Assembly (NCBI GenBank): GCA_003170275.1
Contig: PNAM01000049.1
Coordinates: 38,153 to 102,152 of the forward strand
From: Myxococcales bacterium
GTDB taxonomy: Bacteria > Myxococcota_A > Polyangia > Palsa-1104
Length of the DNA stretch: 64,000 nt
Reading direction: 5' to 3'
The translations under genes were made by a program, and so were the position numbers. Numbering within the stretch: position 1 is the first letter of the stretch; the number at the start of each line of letters is the position of its first letter. Below the pieces are notes generated by a model. It had not been told where the DNA came from. It was given only the letters and a program-made list of their open reading frames with translations, and did not search any database. This document shows positions 17,261 through 26,216 of this stretch, one piece after another.

Positions 17261-19303
17261 TCAGTTTTCGGCGACGGCGAGGTAGAGCTTGTTGTTGCTG
17301 TCGTCGATGATGCGAAGGGTTGGGCGGGCGGAGGGGGCGAGCTGGGCGCGCAGGGACTCGAGGCGGTTGCGCTCGAGTAGGAAGAAGATGCGCCGGCCGG
17401 TGTGGAGCTCGAGGTATTCGGCGAGCTTTTCGTTGGCGCGCTCGTTGACGAACACGCTGTGCTCGCGCGCGTCGGGCGACGAGAAGATCGCGTTGCGCGT
17501 GTAGAAGTTTTCGCCGCGCCAGTAGAGCTGCCACACCACCAGCGGCTCGTCCGCCGAACGGCGCTGCGCGTAGTAGGTCGCGATCGGCTGCTTCTGGCTC
17601 CAGTGCGGCGAGAGCTCGACCAGGAAGCGATCCGCCAGGAAGATCGCCCACGCGACCGCGAGCAGGCCGAGCGCCGTCGCCGCCACGCGCACCAGCCGGC
17701 GCCCGCGCGCGAGCCCGATCGTCGCGAGCGCGGCGCCGATCGCGAACGCCAGCAGCACGCCGCCGTATTCGTAGCGATCGCCGTAGATCGCCGCGGAAGG
17801 CCACGGCCGCCCGGCGTTCGGCACGTTCACGTAGTCGTAGTTGAACATCCACAACAGGCGCGCCGGCAGCGCCGCCAGATCGCGCCCGCACAGAAACGTG
17901 ATCGGCGTGGCCACCAGCACAATCCCCCACGCGTACACGCGCGGCTCGCGCAGGATCTCGTCGAGCAACAGGCCGACGCAGATCGCCATCGCCGGCAGCG
18001 CGGGCAGGATGTAGTGGTGGAACTTGGTGTTCACCAGCGACAAGATCACGTAGTCGGTCAGGAACCACACCAGCGCGAAGCCGAGCAGCTTTTCGCGCGG
18101 GTCCGCTTCGCGCAGCTTGCCGAACGCCCGCGCGCCGCCGAGCACCGCCAGCCCCGACCAGGGAAACAGGCCGAAGCCCGCCCACGTGAGGTAGTAGTCC
18201 CAGGTGCCGCGATCGCCGTTGCGCCCGAGCGCGCGGTGCACGTAGTTGTCGCCGATCAGCTCGTTCCAGAACGGCATGCCGTGGCGGATCAGCATGGCGT
18301 GGTACCAGGGAAACGCGCTGGCGACGAACAGCAGCGCGCCGCGGCCTAGCTCGAGCCGCGTGAAGATCTCGCGCCACCGCCCGGCGACCAGCAGGTACAG
18401 CCCGATCACGATCGCTGGCATGCCGATGCCCGCCGGCCCCTTGGCCAGCGTCGCCAGCCCACACAGCACCCACGCCGAGAACAGGTACAGCTGGCGCAGG
18501 TTGCGCGCGCGAACGCACCACCACAGCGCGAGCGCGAGGGCCAGCACGTAGGGCAGCATCGGCACGATCCCGGCGATCGCGACGCGGCTCCCGCCCACGT
18601 GCACGATCAGCTGCAGCTGGATCGCGATCACCACCAGCGGCGGCACCACCGTCAACAGCACCAGCACGAGGAACAGGTAGAACGAGCGCGCGTGCGGGTA
18701 CGACAGGCGCAGGCGGCCGAGCGCGAGCACGCGGCGCGGAAGGTCGCGCTCGACCTCGTCGGCGGGCAAGAGGATGGCCAGCGCGGCGAGCACCAGCGCG
18801 AGCGTCATCGGCGCGACGAACGGCGGATCGGTCATCGCCTGCCGGGTGACCAGCACCCACTGCGCGGAGGTCGCCAGCACGATCGCCGACAAGATCCCCG
18901 CGCGCACGCCGGCCAGCCGCCGCACCAGGTGCCACACGCCGAGCACGCACGACGAGCCGAGCAGCAAGTTGGGCAGCCGCAACGCCCACTCGGCGCGCCA
19001 GCCGTCGACCATCTGCGCTGCCGGCGCGCCCGCGCCCTCGAGCCCGAACAGCTTGAGGCTCAGCGCCATCAGCCAGAAGTGCATCACCGGCTTGTGGAAC
19101 ACCTCGGGACGATCGATCGGCGAGCACGGCCACCACAGGCTGATCCAGTCGTTGCGCGCCGCCATCTGCCGCGCGATCTCGCCGTAGTGGGTCTCCCACG
19201 GATCCCACAGCCCGTAGTGGCCGGCGAGCGGCAGGTACAGAAGGGCGCAAAGCCCCAGCAGCGCCAGGAGGGCCTGGCGCTCTAGCGTGAGTCGCATGCG
19301 CAT
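17261..19303 (-). CDS. ArnT/PMT-like GT39-family glycosyltransferase
   Basis: A 680-residue integral membrane protein with about 12 helices. WDPWETHYGEIARQM at about 32-46 is the acidic first-loop motif of ArnT-like transferases, which move a sugar from a polyprenyl phosphate to lipid A or protein. A soluble C-terminal domain of about 130 residues follows. The ATG overlaps the anti-sigma stop (TGATG), so it is translated as part of the sigma/anti-sigma operon and is likely an output of it. Acceptor unknown. Confidence 0.85.
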   Translation of the reverse strand: MRMRLTLERQALLALLGLCALLYLPLAGHYGLWDPWETHYGEIARQMAARNDWISLWWPCSPIDRPEVFHKPVMHFWLMALSLKLFGLEGAGAPAAQMVDGWRAEWALRLPNLLLGSSCVLGVWHLVRRLAGVRAGILSAIVLATSAQWVLVTRQAMTDPPFVAPMTLALVLAALAILLPADEVERDLPRRVLALGRLRLSYPHARSFYLFLVLVLLTVVPPLVVIAIQLQLIVHVGGSRVAIAGIVPMLPYVLALALALWWCVRARNLRQLYLFSAWVLCGLATLAKGPAGIGMPAIVIGLYLLVAGRWREIFTRLELGRGALLFVASAFPWYHAMLIRHGMPFWNELIGDNYVHRALGRNGDRGTWDYYLTWAGFGLFPWSGLAVLGGARAFGKLREADPREKLLGFALVWFLTDYVILSLVNTKFHHYILPALPAMAICVGLLLDEILREPRVYAWGIVLVATPITFLCGRDLAALPARLLWMFNYDYVNVPNAGRPWPSAAIYGDRYEYGGVLLAFAIGAALATIGLARGRRLVRVAATALGLLAVAWAIFLADRFLVELSPHWSQKQPIATYYAQRRSADEPLVVWQLYWRGENFYTRNAIFSSPDAREHSVFVNERANEKLAEYLELHTGRRIFFLLERNRLESLRAQLAPSARPTLRIIDDSNNKLYLAVAEN

Positions 19304-19602
19304 CAGTCTCTTTGGGTTCCGGCGTCCGGTTCGACGATCGAGGCGATGCTGGTGGGCGATGGGGCCCCAGCTTCGGAGCGGTGCATGACCCACAGCGGCA
19401 GGAGCACCACCACCGCGGCCACCGCCGCGAACCACCACAGCGACGAGCGGTCGGGCTGCGCGGGTCGGGCCAGCCGGCGCGGCGAAGGCGTGTCGCAAGC
19501 GGCCAGCACGCGGTCGGCGAAGCCCGGCGTGGGCGACGGCGCCTGCCAGACCGCGAGCAGCGCGTCGAGATCGAGCGGTCGATTCTTGTTATGGGCCTTC
19601 AT
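19303..19602 (-). CDS. Probable small anti-sigma factor
   Basis: A 99-residue protein with a short cytoplasmic part, one transmembrane helix (about 60-80, WWFAAVAAVVVLLPLW) and a short outside tail. The position directly after an ECF sigma gene, with 14 bp overlap, points to an anti-sigma factor. It lacks the zinc-binding HxxxCxxC motif, so it would be a non-ZAS type. Assignment is by context and topology. Confidence 0.65.
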   Translation of the reverse strand: MKAHNKNRPLDLDALLAVWQAPSPTPGFADRVLAACDTPSPRRLARPAQPDRSSLWWFAAVAAVVVLLPLWVMHRSEAGAPSPTSIASIVEPDAGTQRD

Positions 19603-20194
19603 CGTAGATCCCCGACAGAGCGGCCTTGAGCGCGGCGCGCGCGCGTGACAGCCGTGATTTGACCGTGCCGAGATCGATCGCCAGCGCCTCGGCGATCGAC
19701 TCGTAGGGAAGCCCGTGCACCTCGCGTAGGAGGAACGCCGCGCGATACTCTGGCTGCAGCGCGTCGACCGCGCGCTCGATCGCGTGCGCCAGGCCGCGCC
19801 GCTCGATCTGCTCATCGGTGCGCGAGACGCCCGGCACCTCGAAGCCCGCCGCGTCGAGCGACTGCGTGCGCTCGGGCCGCCGGCGCAGCTCGTCGATCGC
19901 GAGGCGGGCCGCGATGGTGAAGATCCACGCCGACAGCTTGAGCCGCCCGTCTTCGCCGAAGCGCTGGAGGCCGTTGAACACGCGGACGAACGTCTCTTGC
20001 GCCAGATCCTCGACCAGCGCCTCGTGCCGGCCGCACAGGATCCGCCCGAGCAGCGCGAACACCGGCCGTTCGTAGCGCTCGACCAGCCGCCGGAACGCGC
20101 CCCGGTCGCCGCGAATCGCGCGCGCCATCGTCAGCTCGTCGAGCTCGAGCGGGTCGCTCGGGCGCTGCACGGGGACGACCTGGGCCTGGCTCAC
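19589..20194 (-). CDS. ECF-family RNA polymerase sigma factor
   Basis: A 201-residue sigma-70 family protein with region 2 at about 25-90 (DLAQETFVRVFNGL) and region 4 at about 135-190 (YESIAEALAIDLGTVKSRLSRAR). No region 1 or 3, as in ECF factors. I take the GTG at 20194 because it gives the usual ECF length; an ATG at 20251 would add 19 residues. Upstream of a small membrane anti-sigma and a GT39 glycosyltransferase, so probably an envelope-stress or surface-modification regulon. Confidence 0.88.
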   Translation of the reverse strand: MSQAQVVPVQRPSDPLELDELTMARAIRGDRGAFRRLVERYERPVFALLGRILCGRHEALVEDLAQETFVRVFNGLQRFGEDGRLKLSAWIFTIAARLAIDELRRRPERTQSLDAAGFEVPGVSRTDEQIERRGLAHAIERAVDALQPEYRAAFLLREVHGLPYESIAEALAIDLGTVKSRLSRARAALKAALSGIYDEGP

Positions 20195-20361
20195 AGCCAG
20201 TAAACGGTGGCGCCCGTCGAAAGTTCCCGCGCCCGGCCGGTTTCCCCACATTCCAGCCGAATCCTACGCCGATCGGACGGCGGGGACAGTGACGGAAATG
20301 TCAGGTTTTCAGCGGTCGCGGCGCCCAAAAGGGTAATGGTTACGAGCGGCACCCGCCTTGC

Positions 20362-20367
20362 TACCCT
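20362..20367 (+). promoter_or_regulatory. -10 box of the MYXO-CTERM-like gene
   Basis: TACCCT, 7 nt before the ATG at 20375. A nearby GAGGGG is too close to the ATG to act as a ribosome-binding site. Confidence 0.45.
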
Positions 20368-20374
20368 CGAGGGG

Positions 20375-21538
20375 ATGGGCAAGCTGGCGGCCTGCACGTT
20401 CGCGCTCCTGGTGTCCGGCTGCAACACCGTCACGCTGGTCGACGACATCGATCTCGAGCTCGACTTCAGCCCGCTGGTCGGCCCCTCGGACGACCTGCAT
20501 TCGCCGTACGTGCAAGGCTCGTCGACCACCCTCTTCGTTCACAACACCGACAGCAGGCAAAAGCAGACCGGCTGGACGCTGGAAAGCTCCGCGCCGTCGG
20601 TGTTCTTCATCTCCAACGTCGCTCACGACAGCGACTCGGGCCGCTTGTCGGCGAGCGGCCAGGCGCTGGCGGCCGGCACCGCCGATCTGATCGTGCGCAA
20701 CGAAGGCGGCGACATCCTGCGCCGGCAGCCGATCGACGTGAAGGTGCCCGATCGCGTCGAGCTCTTGGCGCACGGCCAGCTCCTCATCGGCCGCTCGGAT
20801 CACGACGCCGACGTCACCGAGGCGCGCATCCAAGCCGGCGGCACCGCCACCTACCTCGCGCGCTATTGGCTCGGTCCGCAGCAGCTCTACGGCAACGGCG
20901 CGCTCAGCGTGATGGCGCCGCCCGACGTGGACGGCCACGTCGAGCCGACCTTCCTGTTCGAGAATCGCGACTGGCTGCAGCTCACGCCGGCCGACGTGGG
21001 CACGTTCACCGTCGATCTGTTGGTCGGCGGCACCACACCTACGCACGTCGCGGGTCTGACGCTGCAGGCGGTGCCGGCCAGCGACGTCACCTCGATTCGG
21101 ATCCTCGGCATGGACGAGTCGCACGCGTCGAAAGGTCAGTGGCTGGTGGCGCTCGCGCAGGCCTCCGACGCGCAGTCGCGCACCGTGTTCGGCGTCGAGT
21201 ACGAGTGGCAGATCGACGGCACCACGCAGCTCGGCCTCGGCGATCTGTACCGCTACAAGTTCGATCCCAAGCTGCCCGTGATGTTGAGCGCGCACGTGGG
21301 CGGCATGTTCGCCGAGACGCCGATCCACTCCGGCGGCGGCTTCGTCGACAGCACCAATAACGTCGGCTGCAGCTACACGCCGGGCGCTGCGCCGACCGCC
21401 GGCTGGCTCTTGCTGCTGCTGTTCTGGATCTATCCCTTGAGGATGTCGAGGTACATCCGGCAGCTCTTGTTGGCCGGATCTTCCGCCATCACCGACTCCC
21501 ACTCGACGCGCGCTTCGTCCTTGCGCCCGAGGGAGTAG
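20375..21538 (+). CDS. Surface lipoprotein with a MYXO-CTERM-like C-terminus
   Basis: A 387-residue exported protein with lipobox LVSGC (about Cys15). The middle resembles Ig-like beta-sandwich modules. Near residue 335 comes a GC pair followed by PGAAPTAG, a hydrophobic helix (about 346-357) and basic residues. That layout fits the MYXO-CTERM sorting tag cut by myxosortase. Unlike the usual tag, the frame runs about 30 residues further and overlaps the convergent TPR gene by 109 bp, so the true end may be shorter if there is an unseen frame change. Function unknown. Confidence 0.6.
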   Translation: MGKLAACTFALLVSGCNTVTLVDDIDLELDFSPLVGPSDDLHSPYVQGSSTTLFVHNTDSRQKQTGWTLESSAPSVFFISNVAHDSDSGRLSASGQALAAGTADLIVRNEGGDILRRQPIDVKVPDRVELLAHGQLLIGRSDHDADVTEARIQAGGTATYLARYWLGPQQLYGNGALSVMAPPDVDGHVEPTFLFENRDWLQLTPADVGTFTVDLLVGGTTPTHVAGLTLQAVPASDVTSIRILGMDESHASKGQWLVALAQASDAQSRTVFGVEYEWQIDGTTQLGLGDLYRYKFDPKLPVMLSAHVGGMFAETPIHSGGGFVDSTNNVGCSYTPGAAPTAGWLLLLLFWIYPLRMSRYIRQLLLAGSSAITDSHSTRASSLRPRE

Positions 21539-22134
21539 AGCGTCACGCCCAGGTTCACGCGCGCCGGCAGGAACTTGGGCGACTGCTGCTTGACCAGCTG
21601 GTACTCGTTGATCGCCGCTTCCTTGTCGCCCATATCGCGCAGCGTCGAGGCGAGCTTGGTGCGGATGTCGATGAACGTCGGGCACAGATCGAGCGCCTTG
21701 CGGTACTCGCGCGCGGCCTCCTCGTTCATGCCCACGCCGGCGTAGGCGTCGGCGGTGCGCGCGTGCATGTTGGCGATCTTGCCGCGCGCGAACGGATCGA
21801 GGTGGCTCGGCTGCGCGCGCGTCGACGCGATCGCCTTGGCGTACACGTCGCGCGCCTGCTGGTACTTGCCGAGATCGTTGTAGGTGACCGCCAGGTTGAG
21901 CGCGGCCTCGGTGTAGTTGGCGTTGATGCGCAGCGCCTCTTCGAACATCTCCTGCGCCTGCGTGAACCGCCCCTGCCCGTGGTGGATCACGCCCAGCATG
22001 TTGAACATGTCGGCGAACCCGCGGTGCTCGCGGACGATCTGCACGAGGAGCGGCTCGGCCTTGTCGTACTCGTGGCCTTCGTAGTGCTCGCGGGCGAGGT
22101 GCATGAGCTGTCGCAGCCGATCATCTACTGGCAT
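21430..22134 (-). CDS. TPR-repeat protein
   Basis: A 234-residue protein of about five tetratricopeptide repeats, with typical A/G-Y-F-A spacing such as ADMFNMLGVIHHGQGRF and AALNLAVTYNDLGKYQQA. No signal peptide or membrane segment. It follows the bamD-like gene by 18 nt in one operon, suggesting a scaffold role in envelope biogenesis, though its partner is unknown. Its 3' end overlaps the opposite MYXO-CTERM-like gene by 109 bp. Confidence 0.85.
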   Translation of the reverse strand: MPVDDRLRQLMHLAREHYEGHEYDKAEPLLVQIVREHRGFADMFNMLGVIHHGQGRFTQAQEMFEEALRINANYTEAALNLAVTYNDLGKYQQARDVYAKAIASTRAQPSHLDPFARGKIANMHARTADAYAGVGMNEEAAREYRKALDLCPTFIDIRTKLASTLRDMGDKEAAINEYQLVKQQSPKFLPARVNLGVTLYSLGRKDEARVEWESVMAEDPANKSCRMYLDILKG

Positions 22135-22152
22135 TCCGAAGGATCCCCCTGC

Positions 22153-22956
22153 TCAAGACTTCGGTTTCTGCTTGTCGATGAATTGAATATACAGCCTGGC
22201 CTTGCCGGCGCGGTAGTCCTCCGGATATTCGCTGGCCAGCTTGTTGAAGATCTCGCGCGCGCGATCGCGCTGCTCCATCTTCAGATAGGTCTTGCCGAGC
22301 AGCATCAGCGTCTCGGCCTCGCGCTGCGCGCCCGGGTAGTCCTTGATCAGGCCCTCGAGCCGGCCGACCGCCGCGTACGGCTTGTCGCGATCGAGGTAGA
22401 AGCGCGCCACGTACAACTCGTGATCCGCCAGGCGCTTGACGCAGTCGCCGATCAGCTTGCGCGCCTTGGCCGCGTACGGGCTGTCGCCATATGCGTCGGC
22501 GAACGCGGTCAGCTCGCGCAGCGCGTCGAGCACCGGACCCTGGTCCTTCTCATACGACGGCGGCGTGAGGAACCAGTCGGACGGGATCTGGTTGTGGTAG
22601 GCCTCGCCGATCTTGTAGGCGGCGTAGCCGTCGAGCACGTGCTCGTGGCTGGGGTGCGCCTTCATGAATTGCTTGTAGCCGTCGATGGCCTCGGTGAACT
22701 TCTCGCGGCCGATGTTGGCGTCGGCGACGCCGAGCTCCGACAGGGTGGCCCACTTGGAGAAGCCGAAGTTGGACTTCACGTGCTGGAAGTACTGGATGGC
22801 GGTCAGCCAGTTGGTGCTCTTGAGCTCCTTCAGCCCGTATTCGTAGTTCTGCTGCGCGGTCGGGTAGAAGCTGGGCGCCGAGCGCAAGAAGTTCGCGGCC
22901 GACCCTTCGCACCCGATGAGCGTAATGAGGCATAGGAAGAGGGCAAAGGCGCGCAC
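22153..22956 (-). CDS. bamD: BamD-like outer-membrane assembly lipoprotein
   Basis: A 267-residue lipoprotein with lipobox TLIGC (about Cys16), then repeated TPR helices (YEYGLKELKSTNWLTAIQYF, YAAYKIGEAYHNQIPSD). BamD is the TPR lipoprotein of the BAM complex that inserts beta-barrels into the outer membrane. The GTG at 22956 is chosen because it begins the hydrophobic signal; a longer frame upstream lacks one. First gene of a two-gene operon with a TPR protein. Other TPR lipoproteins are possible, so BamD is probable but not certain. Confidence 0.78.
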   Translation of the reverse strand: MRAFALFLCLITLIGCEGSAANFLRSAPSFYPTAQQNYEYGLKELKSTNWLTAIQYFQHVKSNFGFSKWATLSELGVADANIGREKFTEAIDGYKQFMKAHPSHEHVLDGYAAYKIGEAYHNQIPSDWFLTPPSYEKDQGPVLDALRELTAFADAYGDSPYAAKARKLIGDCVKRLADHELYVARFYLDRDKPYAAVGRLEGLIKDYPGAQREAETLMLLGKTYLKMEQRDRAREIFNKLASEYPEDYRAGKARLYIQFIDKQKPKS

Positions 22957-23000
22957 GGCCCGCCTATCCTCGTGAACTATCCGCCCGGTGTCAACGAGTG

Positions 23001-23006
23001 TACGAT
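23001..23006 (+). promoter_or_regulatory. -10 box of the 23014 lipoprotein gene
   Basis: TACGAT, 7 nt before the ATG at 23014, in the 57-nt gap to the divergent bamD-like gene. Confidence 0.5.
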
Positions 23007-23013
23007 CTGGCAC

Positions 23014-23742
23014 ATGGGTTCGACCCGACTCGGTCTCTTGGCGTTGTGCGCATTCGGTTGCGCGCATGGTCCGGCAACCACGCAGACCCGGCGCGAGACC
23101 GCGCTGGCGACGGCCGGCGCGCGCTGCTCGAACGGCGGCTGTACCTGCCGTCGCGTCGACGACTACGGCCGCTCGCAGGAGGGCGCCGCCGACGAGGGCG
23201 CGCCCGCGGCGGGCTCCAAGCGCTTCGAGATCCGCACCGGTCGCGGGCTCGACCCGGTGTCGATCACCGTCGAGGAGCTGGGCACGCTACAGAAGTCGAC
23301 GCTGTCGCCGCAGCCGGCGTGCGGCTACATCGATCTCGCACCCGGCAAGCACAAGGTGCGGCTGCACGCGACCGCCACCAACCCCGAGGCGGGCATGGAG
23401 CCGGCGATCTTCATCAGCGAGTACGCCGAGGGCATGCAGAGCTGGTACGACACCTTCGCCATGCGCTGCGGCGGGGACGCCAACGGCGTGTGCTCCGAGG
23501 GCCACATGCGCCAGTGGCAGGACGCCGCGCAGGCCACGCCGCGCGGGCTGTTCGATCCGTGCGGCTCCACCCGCATCGAGGGCATCCACTGGGACGGGCA
23601 GCGCGCGCCCAACACCGTCGGCAACGCGCAGCTCGCCGGGCTCGACGTGGAGCTGACTCTCGAGGTGTACAAGTTCGCCCCGCGCTTCCCGCACGGCGCG
23701 CCGACCTGCAAGGGGCCGACGCACGAAAAGCCGAACGAGTAG
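23014..23742 (+). CDS. Cys-containing hypothetical lipoprotein
   Basis: A 242-residue lipoprotein with lipobox CAFGC (about Cys16). A Cys-rich patch CSNGGCTC follows near 36-43, and further Cys suggest disulfides. The rest contains a region like a beta-sandwich (DLAPGKHKVRLHA). No catalytic motif recognised. The next gene starts 1 nt after its stop, so the two form an operon. Confidence 0.7.
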   Translation: MGSTRLGLLALCAFGCAHGPATTQTRRETALATAGARCSNGGCTCRRVDDYGRSQEGAADEGAPAAGSKRFEIRTGRGLDPVSITVEELGTLQKSTLSPQPACGYIDLAPGKHKVRLHATATNPEAGMEPAIFISEYAEGMQSWYDTFAMRCGGDANGVCSEGHMRQWQDAAQATPRGLFDPCGSTRIEGIHWDGQRAPNTVGNAQLAGLDVELTLEVYKFAPRFPHGAPTCKGPTHEKPNE

Positions 23743-23743
23743 C

Positions 23744-24319
23744 ATGCGCGGGCTGGTCCTGGCCGCGCTGGTCGTCCTGATCGCGGGCGCCTCCTCGACG
23801 GCGCAGGCGGATACGGCCGGGGCGCGCTGGGTGCGCGAGCGCGGCTCGTTCGAGTGGATGACCGCGTCGGGCGGCTGGCGCACGGCGCTCCAGAGCAACA
23901 CCCAGGTGCCGGGCTTCGACGCGCTCGGCGGCGGCACCGAGCTGGTGCTGGGCCTCGACGTGTACGGGCCGCTCGGGGTGGTGCTGACCGGACGCTTCCT
24001 GGGCGGGCTGCAGCGCGGCGACGAGTTCCTCGAGGGCCTGGGCGGCGTGGGGCTGCAGCTGCGGCTGTCGGAGACCGTGCGCGTGCGCGCGGGCGCGGCG
24101 GCGGGACAGGCTTCGAACAAAGACGACGTGGCGGTGCTGGTGGGCGGCTGGCTGGCGGGCTCGGTCGATCTGTTCGCGCTCGGCGGCGGGCGGCTGTCGA
24201 TGGCGCTCTCGCTGCGGCTCGACGTCGACGGGCTGGTCGGCGCGACCAAGGTGGGGATTGACAAGCGGCTGCCCGATCAGTCGCTGGCGCTCGCGCTGGG
24301 GCTCGGGCTGCGCTACTGA
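23744..24319 (+). CDS. Exported beta-barrel-like hypothetical protein
   Basis: A 191-residue protein with a Sec signal peptide (about 1-23, cut after AQA) and alternating Gly-rich amphipathic strands ending in LGLGLRY. The aromatic C-terminus and strand pattern fit a small outer-membrane beta-barrel. Starts 1 nt after the preceding lipoprotein stop. Family not identified. Confidence 0.65.
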   Translation: MRGLVLAALVVLIAGASSTAQADTAGARWVRERGSFEWMTASGGWRTALQSNTQVPGFDALGGGTELVLGLDVYGPLGVVLTGRFLGGLQRGDEFLEGLGGVGLQLRLSETVRVRAGAAAGQASNKDDVAVLVGGWLAGSVDLFALGGGRLSMALSLRLDVDGLVGATKVGIDKRLPDQSLALALGLGLRY

Positions 24320-24322
24320 TCC

Positions 24323-24351
24323 TTGACATCTCGCAACGCAGCGACGACGCT
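24323..24351 (+). promoter_or_regulatory. Candidate promoter of mnmG-fadL
   Basis: A consensus -35 TTGACA at 24323-24328, then 17 nt to GACGCT (24346-24351), which keeps the conserved A and final T of a -10. The predicted start of transcription is next to the mnmG start codon at 24360. Confidence 0.5.
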
Positions 24352-24359
24352 CCGCCGTG

Positions 24360-26216
24360 ATGTACGACGTGATCGTCGTCGGAGCGGGTCACGCGGGCTG
24401 TGAAGCGGCGCTCGCTTCCGCGCGCCTCGGCCGGCGCACGCTGCTGCTCACCGGCAACCTCGACACGATCGGGCAGATGTCGTGCAACCCGGCGGTCGGC
24501 GGCGTCGGCAAGGGGCACCTGGTCAAGGAGATCGAGGCGCTGGGCGGCGCGATGGCGCGGGTCACCGATCAGGCGGGCATCCAGTTCCGCCGGCTGAACC
24601 TGTCCAAGGGCCCGGCGGTGCGCGCGACCCGCGTGCAGTGCGACAAGGCGCGCTATCGCGCGGTCATGCGCGCCACGCTCGAGGCGCAGCCGGCGCTGTT
24701 CGTCAAACAGTACGAGGTCGATCAGCTCCTCGTCGAATCGGGGCGGGTGGCGGGCGTCGGCACCACCATCGGGCTGACCTTCGCCGCGCGCGCGGTGGTG
24801 CTCACCACCGGCACGTTCTTGCGCGGGCGCATCCACGTCGGTGCGGCGCAGCACGACGGCGGGCGCGCAGGCGAGCCGCCGTCGCGCGGGCTGTCGGCGT
24901 CGCTCGAGGCGCTCGGCTTTCCGCTCGCGCGCATGAAGACCGGCACGCCGTGCCGCCTCGACGGGCGCACCATCGATTGGAACGGGCTCGCGTCGCAGCC
25001 GGGCGACGTGCCGGTGCCGCGCTTCGCCGACGACGGTCCCGCGCCGCCGCTGCGCCAGGTGCCGTGCCACGTCACCTACACCACCGCCGCCACGCACGAG
25101 CTGGTGCGCGCGAACCTGCATCGGTCGCCGCTCTACGGTGAACGGCGCGCCATCACGGGCGTCGGGCCGCGCTACTGCCCGTCGATCGAGGACAAGGTGG
25201 TGCGCTTCGCCGACAAGCCGCGCCATCAGATCTTCCTGGAGCCCGAGGGCCTCGAGACCTCCGAGGTGTATCCGAACGGGATCTCCACCAGCCTGCCGGT
25301 CGACGTGCAGCAGGCGATGGTGCGCACCATCCCCGGCCTCGAGCGCGCCGAGTTGGTGCGGCCGGGCTACGCGGTCGAGTACGACTATTGCGATCCGCGC
25401 GAGCTGTCGGCCACGCTCGAGACCCGGCGGGTGCGCGGCCTGTACCACGCGGGGCAGCTCAACGGCACGTCGGGCTACGAAGAGGCGGCCGTCCAGGGCC
25501 TGATCGCGGGCGCCAACGCCGCGCTCGCGCAGCTCGATCGTGAGCCGCTGGTGCTCGGACGGGACGTCGCGTACGCGGGCGTGCTGGTCGACGATCTGAC
25601 CCTGCGCGGCACCGACGAGCCGTATCGCATGATGACCTCGCGCGCCGAGCATCGCCTGATGCTGCGCGAGGACAACGCCGACGAGCGGCTCACCCCGCTC
25701 GGACGCCGCCTCGGGCTGGTCGACGACGAGCGCTTCGCCGCGTTCTGCGCGCGCCGCGACGCGCTCGCCCGCGAGCTCACGCGGCTGAACGAGACCATGA
25801 TCTCGCCGACCGCGGCGACCAACGATCGGCTGGCGGCGATCGACACCACGCCGCTGCGCAAACCGGTGACGCTGCTCGAGCTGTTGCGCCGGCCCGAGGT
25901 CGACTACGCGCGCCTGCGCTCGGCGTTCGGCGGATGTGTCGATCCGCTGGTCGCCGCGCGCCTCGAGATCCGCGTCAAGTACGAGGGCTACATCTCGCGC
26001 GAGACCGGCGAGGCCGCCCGGCTGCGCACGCTCGAAGGGCTGGCGCTGCCGCCGGGGCTCGACTTCCAGCACCTGGCGGGGCTCTCCAGCGAAGCGAAAG
26101 AAAAGCTCGCCCGCGTTCGCCCGCGCTCGATCGGACAGGCCAGTCGAATCCCCGGCATGACGCCGGCGGCAGTTTCTATTTTGATCGTCCACCTGAAAGC
26201 AGCGGAGGGGGCATGA
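24360..26216 (+). CDS. mnmG: tRNA uridine-34 5-carboxymethylaminomethyl modification enzyme
   Basis: With MnmE, this FAD- and tetrahydrofolate-dependent enzyme modifies U34 of tRNAs reading split codon boxes. The 618-residue protein has the FAD motif [10 protein letters not shown] at about 8-17 and both family signatures: [11 protein letters not shown] at about 269-279 and the [14 protein letters not shown] region at about 365-378. An in-frame GTG sits just before the ATG (24357); the ATG gives the usual MYDVIVVG start. It overlaps the fadL-like gene by 4 bp (ATGA). MnmE is not in the window. Confidence 0.97.
   Translation: MYDVIVVGAGHAGCEAALASARLGRRTLLLTGNLDTIGQMSCNPAVGGVGKGHLVKEIEALGGAMARVTDQAGIQFRRLNLSKGPAVRATRVQCDKARYRAVMRATLEAQPALFVKQYEVDQLLVESGRVAGVGTTIGLTFAARAVVLTTGTFLRGRIHVGAAQHDGGRAGEPPSRGLSASLEALGFPLARMKTGTPCRLDGRTIDWNGLASQPGDVPVPRFADDGPAPPLRQVPCHVTYTTAATHELVRANLHRSPLYGERRAITGVGPRYCPSIEDKVVRFADKPRHQIFLEPEGLETSEVYPNGISTSLPVDVQQAMVRTIPGLERAELVRPGYAVEYDYCDPRELSATLETRRVRGLYHAGQLNGTSGYEEAAVQGLIAGANAALAQLDREPLVLGRDVAYAGVLVDDLTLRGTDEPYRMMTSRAEHRLMLREDNADERLTPLGRRLGLVDDERFAAFCARRDALARELTRLNETMISPTAATNDRLAAIDTTPLRKPVTLLELLRRPEVDYARLRSAFGGCVDPLVAARLEIRVKYEGYISRETGEAARLRTLEGLALPPGLDFQHLAGLSSEAKEKLARVRPRSIGQASRIPGMTPAAVSILIVHLKAAEGA

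Noticed and set aside
19589..20251. An ATG at 20251 as start of the ECF sigma factor
   Set aside because: It adds 19 residues unlike sigma factors; the GTG at 20194 gives the usual length. Not excluded.
20375..21538. A sortase (LPXTG) signal at the C-terminus
   Set aside because: No LPXTG is present; the GC-helix-basic layout and Gram-negative context fit MYXO-CTERM better.
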